This document shows, in pieces, positions 54,358 to 62,500 of a stretch of 64,000 bases of DNA. Source of the stretch: Verrucomicrobiota bacterium (GTDB lineage Bacteria; Verrucomicrobiota; Verrucomicrobiia; Limisphaerales; UBA1319); NCBI GenBank assembly GCA_022709905.1, contig JAKLHY010000013.1:1-64000 (forward strand), in the 5' to 3' direction. The translations under genes were made by a program, and so were the position numbers. The notes below the pieces were generated by a model. The model made no database searches, was not told the origin of the DNA, and worked only from the letters and a program-made list of their open reading frames with translations. Each line of letters begins with the position of its first letter. The first letter of the stretch is position 1.

Positions 54358-55620
54358 ATGAACGCTGAATTTTTAGCTGTCGTCGAGTTTTGGGAGCGGG
54401 AGAAAGGCATCAGTAAGGATGTCCTGTTGGCGGCCGTCCAGGAAGCCTTGGTGTCGGCGGCAAAGAAGGCCGTGGGTCCCGCTCGCAATTTGCGTTGTGC
54501 CATCGATCCCCGAAATGGCGATATCAAGGCGTTCGCCCAGTTGATGGTCGTTGACAAGGTATCGTCAAAGCACGATGAGATTTCGTTAACGGAAGCCAAG
54601 GCGATCAAGCCGGATGCCCAACTGGGAGAGGAATTGGAGAAGGAAGTTACCCCGGCCAACTTTGGACGGATTGCCTCTCAATACGCCAAACAAGCCCTGA
54701 TGCAGCATATACGAAGGGCTGAAAAGGACTTGATCTTTGCCGAGTTCAAGGATCGGACTGGGGACATAGTCAGCGGGGTGGTTCGGCGATTCGAGCGATC
54801 GGATGTTACGATTGACCTGGGCAGGTATGAGGCGCTGTTGCCGAATCGGGAACGCGTTCCGATTGAGGAGTATCAAGTTGGCGAACGTCTGCGGTGTTAT
54901 GTGAAAGCGGTGGAAAACACGGCCCATGGCCCGGAGATCATCTTATCGCGGGCAGATCCCCAGTTTGTGGCCAAGTTGTTTCAACTGGAAGTCTCCGAGA
55001 TTAACGACGGCACCATCGAGATCAAAGCAATTGCGCGCGAACCGGGTTACCGAACCAAGATTGCCGTCTATTCGCGTGACGAGAAAGTGGATCCGGTGGG
55101 GGCCTGCGTTGGCCTGAGGGGTCAGCGCGTAAAAAACATCGTGCGCGAGCTGAACAACGAAAAGGTTGACATCATCAAGTGGGATCCGAACATCAGGATC
55201 TTTATCGCCAACGCATTGAATCCGGCGCAATTGAAGTCTTTTGAAATTGACGAGGTCAATCGACGTGCCACGATCCTGGTGAGTGAAGACCAGTTGTCCT
55301 TGGCCATTGGCAAACGGGGGCAAAACGCCCGGCTGACATCCAAATTGACGGGTTGGCAGGTGGACATCGAAGTTGAGGCGGTGGCCAAGATTGGATTTGC
55401 GGAGCAGGTGGCGCAGGCGGTGCAATCCCTGGCGTCCATTCCCGGGATCACTGAGGCCCAGGCCGATGTTTTGGTGCATGCGGGATTTGTTTCTTTGGAA
55501 GACTTGTTACAGACGGAAGTGGATGACCTGGCTTCGATCCCGCAGATTGGAGATCAGGCAGCCGCAGTACTGGAGGCGGTGAGAAGTGAGGCGGCCAATC
55601 GCAAGATTGCGATTGGCTAG
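54358..55620 (+). CDS. nusA: Transcription termination/antitermination factor NusA
   Basis: The 420-residue product has the NusA layout: N-terminal RNA-polymerase-binding domain (MNAEFLAVVEFWEREKGISKDVLLAAVQEALVSAAKK, residues 1-125), S1 domain (GDIVSGVVRRFERSDVTIDLG, about 135-200), two KH domains (RTKIAVYSRDEKVDPVGACVGLRGQRVKNIVRELNNEKVDI, VSEDQLSLAIGKRGQNARL), and a C-terminal helix-hairpin-helix-like region (ITEAQADVLVHAGFVSLEDLL). ATG 54358 is chosen because the extension to 54232 lies over the promoter and leader. NusA acts with RNA polymerase in the cytoplasm. No rimP precedes it, unlike the E. coli order. infB follows after 75 bases. Confidence 0.96.
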   Translation: MNAEFLAVVEFWEREKGISKDVLLAAVQEALVSAAKKAVGPARNLRCAIDPRNGDIKAFAQLMVVDKVSSKHDEISLTEAKAIKPDAQLGEELEKEVTPANFGRIASQYAKQALMQHIRRAEKDLIFAEFKDRTGDIVSGVVRRFERSDVTIDLGRYEALLPNRERVPIEEYQVGERLRCYVKAVENTAHGPEIILSRADPQFVAKLFQLEVSEINDGTIEIKAIAREPGYRTKIAVYSRDEKVDPVGACVGLRGQRVKNIVRELNNEKVDIIKWDPNIRIFIANALNPAQLKSFEIDEVNRRATILVSEDQLSLAIGKRGQNARLTSKLTGWQVDIEVEAVAKIGFAEQVAQAVQSLASIPGITEAQADVLVHAGFVSLEDLLQTEVDDLASIPQIGDQAAAVLEAVRSEAANRKIAIG

Positions 55621-55695
55621 AACGCGCTCATTTTGGGAGCGAGCGACTTCGGGGGTGAATGAGAGGTCGCGGTGGTTTCTTAAGTATAAATTAAT

Positions 55696-58455
55696 ATGCC
55701 CGTTCGGATTTACGACATTGCCAAGAAATATGGAATCCCCAGCAAGGAGATCATTGCCAAGGCTAAGGATCTGCACATAGCCGGCGCGCGGGTTCCCTCA
55801 AGTTCGCTGGACAAGATCACCGCCGAGTATTTCGAACAGCAACTGGAACAGCAATATGGGTATAAACCCGTGGATCTATTGGCCCCCAAGGCCAAGGGAG
55901 AAGCTGTTGAAGCTCCCGCCGTGCCCGCGGATGTTACGGCCGCCGAGATCCCACAGGAACCGCCCGTAAGTCCTCCTGAGCTGTCGGTTGAAACGCCGGT
56001 TGTTATGCCAGCCGTGGAGGTGGTTGCGCCGCCCCCGCCTGTCACCGAACCTCCGCCGGTCGCGGAACCGCCTCCGGCGCCAGCAGTTGAACCGGCTCCT
56101 CCACCGGCGCCTGAGCCTCCTCCAATCCAAGTGATTTCTCCTCCACCAGAGGAAGCGGTGCCAGCCCCGGTCATTATTGAAGAGTCTTCTGCGGTGATTC
56201 CGGAGGCGCCGCTCGAGCCTGTCGTCGCAGCCCCGGTTGAAATTATTAAGGCCGAGCCGGCTGTCGTGGAGCAGGCCAAGGCGCCTACAGAGGAGATACC
56301 GGCTCCGGTGACTGCCATTGTTCCTCCTCCGCCCCCGCAGCCTCCGCTGCCGCCTCCCCCCCCCAAGGTGGGTGACAAGGTCGGTTTTATTCAACTTCCT
56401 CCCAGGCCTGGTCCGCGTGTCTCGGACAAATCGGGAGGAGCCAAAACGCCGGCTCGTCCTTTGGCGCGGCCCGAGCCTGTGCGAGGGCGTCAGGATCGCC
56501 GCGAGACGAAACCCGGCCAGGGTGCGAGTCGATTTGGCGGCTCACCGGGCGGAGGCGCGCGGCCTGGGTTGGCGCCTTTCGTATCACGGCCTGGGGCGCC
56601 GCGGCCAGCGGTTGGCAAACCCGAAGGGGCGGCGGCCTCCGATTTTGTTCCGCCCGCCGCAGGCACCTTGATTACGATGAAACCCCCGATCATCGTCCGG
56701 CAACTGGCGGAGCTGTTGAAGCGGAAACCGTTCCAGCTGATTGCCGATTTGATGGAACTGGGAGTATTCTCCAACGTCAACCAGACGATCGATGAGGCGG
56801 TCGCCCAACGGTTGTGCGCCAAGCACGGTTTCCGGTTTGAATTGGAACGAAGGGAACGCGGAGCGGGTCTCGTCCATGCTCCTGTTCGTCGGGTGGAAGT
56901 GGATATCGATGACAAACCCGAGGATCTGAAACCCCGTCCGCCTGTGGTCACCATTATGGGACACGTTGACCACGGCAAGACCACGTTGCTGGATACCATC
57001 CGGAAGTCCGATGTTGCCGCTGGCGAGGCGGGAGGCATCACTCAGCATATCGGGGCCTACACGATTTCCATACCGCATCCCGAGCGTCCGCAGGAACTGC
57101 AGCAGATCACTTTTCTGGATACGCCGGGTCATGCGGCTTTCAGCGCCATGCGCGCGCGGGGGGCCAATGTCACCGATATTGTGATCCTGGTGGTGGCGGC
57201 GAATGACGGAGTGATGCCGCAGACCGTCGAAGCCATCAACCACGCCAAGGCCGCCAAGGTCACCATCATGGTGGCCGTGAACAAGACGGATCATCCCAAC
57301 GCCAACCCCATGCGGGTGCGGCAGCAGATGCAGGAGCAGGGCTTGGTTTGCGAGGAATGGGGGGGCAGCGTGATCTTCCAGGATGTGTCCGCATTAACCA
57401 AGCAAGGGGTCGACAAGCTTTTGGAATTGCTCGTGCTCCAGGCGGAGGTCATGGAGCTGAAGGCGAATTTTAATCGGCGAGCCAAAGGGAATGTGATTGA
57501 ATCCGGATTGGAGCCCGGGGGGCCGACGGCGACGGTGCTTGTGCGCAAGGGCACCTTGCGAGTGGGAGATATGATCATTTGCGGGCCTTTTTGGGGCAAG
57601 GCCCGGGCCTTGATCAACGAGGAGGGCAAACGCCTGAAGGAGGCCGGACCCTCGGTGGCGGTCAAGCTGCTTGGACTGAACGGGGTTCCCGAAGCCGGTC
57701 TTGAATTCAGCGTGGTGGAGAATGAAAAGGCCGCGCGCGAACTCGCCGAGCAACGCGCCCTGGAAGCCAAGGAATCCATGACCATGGAACGTCGCCCTAA
57801 GGTCACCTTGGAAAACCTTTTTGCCACCCTGTCGGCCGACTCCGCCAAAATCCTGAAAGTCGTTGTGAAAGGCGACACTCAGGGCTCGGTCGAGGCCATT
57901 GCGGATGCTCTCAAGAAGATCGAGTCGACCAAGGTATCCCTGGAGATTGTCCACAGCGCGGTGGGGACCATCACCGAGTCGGATGTCATTTTGGCTTCCG
58001 CATCCAAGGCCATTATTCTGGGATTCCATACGCGGGTCGACAGCAGCGCCGCCGAAACGGCGAAGCGTGAGGGGGTCCAGATCAAGCTGTATTCGATCAT
58101 TTACGAGTTGATTGACGAGGTCAAACTCGCCATGGCGGGTTTGTTGGAGCCTATCGTCAAAGAGGTCGTTTTGGGATCAGCCGAGGTGCGTCAGTTGTTC
58201 CAGCTCTCCAAAGGGGGAGTGGTGGCCGGGTGCATGGTCAACAACGGGCGTGTGCTGCGTGGCCGGTGCCGCGTGATGCGCCGGAAGTCGGCGGTCTACG
58301 AAGGGACCATGCAATCCCTGCGGCGTTTTCAGGACGAGGTCAATGAAGTCCGATCCGGCCTGGAATGCGGCATTCGAATTGATGGATTCAGCGACTTCCA
58401 GCCTGGCGATCTGATCGAGTGTTATTCGCTCGAAAAGGTTGCCCAGAAGCTGTAG
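55696..58455 (+). CDS. infB: Translation initiation factor IF-2
   Basis: The 919-residue GTPase has the small IF2_N helix at the start ([26 protein letters not shown]), a very Pro/Ala/Glu-rich linker (about residues 60-330), a second IF2_N-type domain ([30 protein letters not shown]), the G domain with the P loop GHVDHGKTT (422-430), DTPGHAAF and NKTDHPNA, and the C-terminal beta barrel and IF2 domains to [12 protein letters not shown]. It delivers initiator tRNA to the 30S subunit. The linker, with EPPP-type repeats and long proline runs, is longer than usual and low-complexity. The gene is in the operon nusA-infB-rbfA. Confidence 0.97.
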   Translation: MPVRIYDIAKKYGIPSKEIIAKAKDLHIAGARVPSSSLDKITAEYFEQQLEQQYGYKPVDLLAPKAKGEAVEAPAVPADVTAAEIPQEPPVSPPELSVETPVVMPAVEVVAPPPPVTEPPPVAEPPPAPAVEPAPPPAPEPPPIQVISPPPEEAVPAPVIIEESSAVIPEAPLEPVVAAPVEIIKAEPAVVEQAKAPTEEIPAPVTAIVPPPPPQPPLPPPPPKVGDKVGFIQLPPRPGPRVSDKSGGAKTPARPLARPEPVRGRQDRRETKPGQGASRFGGSPGGGARPGLAPFVSRPGAPRPAVGKPEGAAASDFVPPAAGTLITMKPPIIVRQLAELLKRKPFQLIADLMELGVFSNVNQTIDEAVAQRLCAKHGFRFELERRERGAGLVHAPVRRVEVDIDDKPEDLKPRPPVVTIMGHVDHGKTTLLDTIRKSDVAAGEAGGITQHIGAYTISIPHPERPQELQQITFLDTPGHAAFSAMRARGANVTDIVILVVAANDGVMPQTVEAINHAKAAKVTIMVAVNKTDHPNANPMRVRQQMQEQGLVCEEWGGSVIFQDVSALTKQGVDKLLELLVLQAEVMELKANFNRRAKGNVIESGLEPGGPTATVLVRKGTLRVGDMIICGPFWGKARALINEEGKRLKEAGPSVAVKLLGLNGVPEAGLEFSVVENEKAARELAEQRALEAKESMTMERRPKVTLENLFATLSADSAKILKVVVKGDTQGSVEAIADALKKIESTKVSLEIVHSAVGTITESDVILASASKAIILGFHTRVDSSAAETAKREGVQIKLYSIIYELIDEVKLAMAGLLEPIVKEVVLGSAEVRQLFQLSKGGVVAGCMVNNGRVLRGRCRVMRRKSAVYEGTMQSLRRFQDEVNEVRSGLECGIRIDGFSDFQPGDLIECYSLEKVAQKL

Positions 58456-58474
58456 GCCAAGCCCGAAGGTTGCT

Positions 58475-58831
58475 ATGAGATCGCGCAGAATGGAGCGGAT
58501 CAACGAACTGCTCAAGCGGGTGATCGGCGAGTCGCTCCGCCGCGAGTTTCCCCTCCAGGAGGCCGGGCTGCTGTCGGTGCACAGCGTCGAAGTATCGGGC
58601 GATCTGCATCTTGCCACGGTCTTTGTCACCCTGTTTGGCAACGCCGAACAACAGAAAAAAGCGATGGCCTGGCTGGCCAAAGAGCGCAAACGCATCCAGG
58701 CGGCGGTGGCCGACGCGGTGGTTTTGAAGAACACACCCCAGCTGCATTTCAAGCTGGATGAATCCATTACCCGAGGCAATCGGGTTCTGGAGATCATGGC
58801 CGAGTTGGAGCAATCCGACTCGGATTCATGA
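58475..58831 (+). CDS. rbfA: Ribosome-binding factor A
   Basis: The 118-residue product has the KH-like RbfA fold: RMERINELLKRVIGESLRREF, VHSVEVSGDLHLATVFVTLFG, the helix AMAWLAKERKRIQAAVADAVVLKNTPQLHFKLDESI and the C-terminus. RbfA assists maturation of the 30S subunit and 16S rRNA processing. ATG 58475 is used; the frame continues to 58439 but overlaps infB there without a suitable start. Its stop overlaps the ATG of the DHH gene (58828-58831). Confidence 0.93.
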   Translation: MRSRRMERINELLKRVIGESLRREFPLQEAGLLSVHSVEVSGDLHLATVFVTLFGNAEQQKKAMAWLAKERKRIQAAVADAVVLKNTPQLHFKLDESITRGNRVLEIMAELEQSDSDS

Positions 58832-59829
58832 AATCCCGTTCTCAAATTGTGCCGCGCATTCTGGACGTGTTGCGCCGGAGCAAGACAGTTGCCCTGGTCA
58901 GTCACGTGCGGCCGGATGGGGACAGTATCGGATCCCAGCTCGCGTTGGCCGAGGCATTGGATCGGGCCGGCAAGTCTGTGGTCTGTTGGAACGAAGATCC
59001 GATTCCAGCCAAATTGGCGTTTTTGGACCGGAGAGGAGTGATTCAATCCCCATGTTCCGACAAACGGTTTGATTGTGTCGTGGCCTTGGATGCCGCCAGC
59101 CTGGAGCGGTTGGGTTCCGTGGCTGACCGGATTCGGGACCGATCCATCCTGATCAATATCGATCACCATATCAGCAACACCCGCTTTGGCGACATCAATT
59201 GGATTTCTCACCGGAATCCTTCCACAGGCGAGTTGGTCTTTCGGCTGTTGAAGGCGTCCAAGTGGCCGATCACCGCGACGATGGCGGATTGTTTGTTCAC
59301 CGCGGTGTCCACCGATACAGGATCGTTTCAGTATCCGTCCACCCGGCCCGCCACCTATGCCGTGGCGGGAGAGTTGGTGAAACGCGGGGCAAACCTGGCT
59401 ACCATCTGCCAGGAGGTTTACCAGTCCTTTCCCCTTTCCCGTGTGCGCCTGATCCAGCACACCCTGAATAATTTCAAATTGACCGACCACAACCGGATTG
59501 CGTATTTCTGGCTGCGTCCAGCGGACTACGCCCGGGCTCGCGCGGGGAGCGATGACAGCGAAGGATTGATCGATCACATCCGCGCCATCGAGCCGGTGGT
59601 TGTGGCCTGTCTTTTTGAACAGATGAAACCGAACCTGGTGCGAATCAGCATGCGCTCGAAGAACCCCCGGGTCGATGTCAATGAAATTGCCCGCCAGTTC
59701 AACGGAGGCGGTCATCCTGCCGCCGCCGGGGCGCGAATCGCCGGATCGCCCGAGGCGGTGCAACGGGCGGTGATCCGGGCTATCCGACAAGCGCTAAAGT
59801 CAGTTCCCATGAACCATGCAGACTCCTGA
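58828..59829 (+). CDS. nrnA: DHH/DHHA1 phosphoesterase, NrnA-like (nano-RNase / pAp phosphatase)
   Basis: The 333-residue product has the DHH phosphoesterase motifs: VSHVRPDGDSIGSQLALAEAL (first metal motif), CVVALDAAS, INIDHHISN (the DHH motif) and TAVSTDTGSFQYPST, then the DHHA1 domain ending VNEIARQFNGGGHPAAAG. NrnA enzymes degrade very short RNA and dephosphorylate pAp. Its place between rbfA and truB is a common order in bacteria lacking Orn. ATGA overlap with rbfA and a 14-base overlap with truB show operon coupling. Confidence 0.93.
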   Translation: MKSRSQIVPRILDVLRRSKTVALVSHVRPDGDSIGSQLALAEALDRAGKSVVCWNEDPIPAKLAFLDRRGVIQSPCSDKRFDCVVALDAASLERLGSVADRIRDRSILINIDHHISNTRFGDINWISHRNPSTGELVFRLLKASKWPITATMADCLFTAVSTDTGSFQYPSTRPATYAVAGELVKRGANLATICQEVYQSFPLSRVRLIQHTLNNFKLTDHNRIAYFWLRPADYARARAGSDDSEGLIDHIRAIEPVVVACLFEQMKPNLVRISMRSKNPRVDVNEIARQFNGGGHPAAAGARIAGSPEAVQRAVIRAIRQALKSVPMNHADS

Positions 59830-60535
59830 TCCGCTCGATGGAGCGTTGTTAATTGACAAACCTGTAGGGCTGACCTCCCACGACGTGGTGGATGCCGTCC
59901 GCCGGCATTTCCAGCTGAAGAAGGTCGGGCATTGCGGGACATTGGATCCCAATGCCACCGGTCTGCTCGTCCTCGTTCTGGGGCGGGCCACCAAGCTCTC
60001 CGAGTCCCTGATGTCTGCCGACAAGGGATACGCCGGAACGATCAAGTTTGGAGAGACCACCGACAGCTATGACGCCGACGGACAGCTGGTGCATTCGCTG
60101 CCTGTGCCTCCCCTGACCCTCGAGGAACTCAATCAGGCCGCTGCCGGTTTTGTGGGAGATCTCATGCAGACGCCGCCCATGGTGTCGGCGGTCAAAAAAG
60201 ATGGTGTTCCCCTTTACAAACTGGCCCGGAAAGGTCTCGAGGTTCCGCGCGAACCGCGTCTGATTCATATCTACCACTTCGTGTTTACTGGGTATCAGGA
60301 GCCGTTTGGGCATTTTGACATTCTCTGCACCAAAGGCACCTACGTGCGGAGCTTGGCCCACGAACTGGGCCAGAAGCTGGGATGCGGAGCCCATTTGGCC
60401 GCGCTGCGGCGCACCGAATCAGGCCCGCTGAAGGCGCGGGATGCCTCTCCCTTGGACCAAGTCCTGAGTTGGGATATCCGGGAACTCGAGCGGCGGATGA
60501 TTCCATTCCGCCAACTGCTCGCCGCCCCTCCATGA
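59816..60535 (+). CDS. truB: tRNA pseudouridine(55) synthase
   Basis: The 239-residue product is TruB, which makes pseudouridine 55 in the T loop of tRNA. Conserved segments are GALLIDKPVGLTSHDVVDAVR, GHCGTLDPNATGLLVLVLGRATK (catalytic Asp44), YAGTIKFGETTDSYDADG and KGTYVRSLAHELGQKLGCGAHLAALRRTESG. It ends after the catalytic core without the extra PUA domain. Its stop overlaps the ribF start (ATGA). Confidence 0.96.
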   Translation: MQTPDPLDGALLIDKPVGLTSHDVVDAVRRHFQLKKVGHCGTLDPNATGLLVLVLGRATKLSESLMSADKGYAGTIKFGETTDSYDADGQLVHSLPVPPLTLEELNQAAAGFVGDLMQTPPMVSAVKKDGVPLYKLARKGLEVPREPRLIHIYHFVFTGYQEPFGHFDILCTKGTYVRSLAHELGQKLGCGAHLAALRRTESGPLKARDASPLDQVLSWDIRELERRMIPFRQLLAAPP

Positions 60536-61455
60536 AGATCATCTCGCGGGCTGAGGATTTCAATCCCCTGGGACGCCGTGTCTGTTTGGCCCTCGGTGTC
60601 TTTGATGGAGTGCACCTCGGGCATCAGCAGGTGATCCATCAAACGATTTCCGACGCCCGCCAGCACGATGGATACGCCGTCGTGGTGACTTTCGATCGTC
60701 ATCCCAATACGGTGGTTCGTCCGGACAAGGCGCCTCGGATGATCTACCCGCTGGCGAAGCGGCTTCGGGTGATGGCCGAACTGGGATTGGATGCCGCGCT
60801 GGTTCTTCCATTCGACCACGCCCTGAGCCAGGTTTCGGCTGAGGAGTTTATGGGCCGTTTGTGCCGGGCCTGGGGGCAGGTCTACAGTGTGTCGGTCGGC
60901 GCCGGGTTTTGCTTTGGTTACCGGCGCCTGGGAAATCTGAACCTTTTGAAGAATCTTGGGCAGACTTACCACTTCATTGTCCACGGTCTGGCGCCCGTAA
61001 GCCTGGACTCCAAAACCATCAGCAGCACCCTGATTCGGGAGTCCATTCTTGCCGGCCACCTCGATCGCGCCGACCAGCTCCTGGGGCGGCCGTATACGCT
61101 GGGGGGAAGGGTCGTCCAGGGGGATCAGCTCGGCCGGCGGCTCGGTATTCCCACAGCCAACCTTGATGTTCGCGATCTGGTGCATCCTCCCAAGGGCGTG
61201 TATGCCGTGCAGACTGCCTTCCGCGATCGGCTCTACCTGGCGGTCCTGAATATCGGAGATCGGCCCACCATCCAGCATTCAGATTCCGTCCTTCGGGTTG
61301 AAGCTCACCTGCTCGATTTTTCGGGGGATTTGTATGGTCAGGAACTTGAAGTCGAATTCCTGGCCCGGATCCGAGACGAAAAACGTTTCGCGTCGTTGGA
61401 CGCCTTGCAGGCACAGATCCAGCAGGACATTGCGATGGCGAAAAACTCGGTCTAG
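60532..61455 (+). CDS. ribF: Bifunctional riboflavin kinase / FAD synthetase
   Basis: From ATG 60532 the product has 307 residues. The N-terminal FAD synthetase domain has VCLALGVFDGVHLGHQQVI and VVTFDRHPN; the C-terminal flavokinase has LGIPTANLDV and GVYAVQTAFRDRLYLAVLNIGDRPT. It converts riboflavin to FMN and FAD. The ATG overlaps the truB stop, and the extension to 60382 is out of frame with truB coding. Linkage of ribF to truB is common. Confidence 0.95.
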   Translation: MKIISRAEDFNPLGRRVCLALGVFDGVHLGHQQVIHQTISDARQHDGYAVVVTFDRHPNTVVRPDKAPRMIYPLAKRLRVMAELGLDAALVLPFDHALSQVSAEEFMGRLCRAWGQVYSVSVGAGFCFGYRRLGNLNLLKNLGQTYHFIVHGLAPVSLDSKTISSTLIRESILAGHLDRADQLLGRPYTLGGRVVQGDQLGRRLGIPTANLDVRDLVHPPKGVYAVQTAFRDRLYLAVLNIGDRPTIQHSDSVLRVEAHLLDFSGDLYGQELEVEFLARIRDEKRFASLDALQAQIQQDIAMAKNSV

Positions 61456-61460
61456 AGTCC

Positions 61461-62426
61461 ATGCACGTTGGCTTGGTCAGTCATATCCAACGCTACTCGG
61501 TCCATGACGGGCCCGGGATCCGAACCACCGTTTTCCTGAAGGGCTGTCCCCTCCATTGCGCCTGGTGCCATAATCCGGAAAACATCTCATGCAGGATTGA
61601 ACTCGTGGTCCATCGGGGACGTTGTGTCCGGTGCGGGGAGTGCGAGCGGGTGTGTCCTCGCGCCGCATTTCCAGAAAACAGGCGCCCGCATGGCACCGGA
61701 TGGGGTGAGCCTGGAATGAATCTCCTATCCTCAACCTCGCCCAGCCCTGAGGAAGAAAACCCATGGGTTTGTGTCAGTTGCGGAGCCTGTGTGGATGCGT
61801 GCCCGACGGGAGCCCGGGAACTGCGTGGCCGTGAAATGACCGTTGCCGAATTGATGAAGCAGGTGCTGGCCGACCGGGTGTTTTTCGAGGAATCGAAGGG
61901 CGGGGTGACCTTTTCGGGGGGCGAGCCCTTGCGACAAAGTGATTTTTTACAGGCGGCCCTCGAGTCGTGTCGAGCGGAGGGACTGCCTGCGGCGGTGGAC
62001 ACGTGTGGCTATGCGCCGGAACAGGAGCTGCTCGCTGTGGCCCGGCTCACCGATTTGTTTTTGTACGATCTGAAGTTTATGAATGACGCCCGGCATAAGG
62101 AATACACGGGTGTTTCCAATGGCCTGATCTTGGAGAATTTACGGGCGCTGGCATGCTCCCACCCCAAAATCTGGTTGAGAGTCCCCGTCATTCCCGGCCT
62201 CAACGACTCCCCCGAAGAGATCGAGGCCATGGCCGAGTTCGTTCGCGGTTTTTCCGCGATAAAGCGAGTCTGTTTGCTGCCCTATCACCGCGCGGGCATT
62301 GGCAAGTTCCAGCAACTCGATCAGGACTATCGGTTGCCCGATCTGGCGCCTCCCGAGCCTGCCCATCTCGAGAGATTGCGGGAACGATTGGGTCAATTCG
62401 GACTTCGCGTCAGCATCGGGGGATGA
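61461..62426 (+). CDS. Glycyl-radical enzyme activating enzyme (PflA-like, radical SAM)
   Basis: The 321-residue product has the radical SAM motif CPLHCAWC (cysteines 29, 33, 36) and, between it and the rest of the barrel, two ferredoxin-type clusters (CVRCGECERVCPRAAF and CVSCGACVDACPTGAREL), the arrangement of activases for dehydratase-type glycyl radical enzymes (compare those for choline or glycerol lyases), unlike PflA of E. coli, which lacks them. GGVTFSGGEPLRQSDFL and VDTCGYA are conserved. It starts 5 bases after ribF and precedes the radical enzyme gene by 74 bases. Confidence 0.93.
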   Translation: MHVGLVSHIQRYSVHDGPGIRTTVFLKGCPLHCAWCHNPENISCRIELVVHRGRCVRCGECERVCPRAAFPENRRPHGTGWGEPGMNLLSSTSPSPEEENPWVCVSCGACVDACPTGARELRGREMTVAELMKQVLADRVFFEESKGGVTFSGGEPLRQSDFLQAALESCRAEGLPAAVDTCGYAPEQELLAVARLTDLFLYDLKFMNDARHKEYTGVSNGLILENLRALACSHPKIWLRVPVIPGLNDSPEEIEAMAEFVRGFSAIKRVCLLPYHRAGIGKFQQLDQDYRLPDLAPPEPAHLERLRERLGQFGLRVSIGG

Positions 62427-62500
62427 ACTGCCGGACCGATTTTGCACGCACTTCCAGCGCATTCAGGTGACATTTTGCCGCGGATCGCTATATTGGGACC

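Noticed and set aside
55710-56378. Gly/Ser/Thr-rich frame resembling a secreted repetitive protein
   Set aside because: It is the reverse complement of the proline-rich IF-2 linker; composition alone creates it.
58177-59790. 537-codon open frame on the minus strand
   Set aside because: It covers infB, rbfA and the DHH gene in antisense; those are strongly supported, and the antisense product shows no family features.
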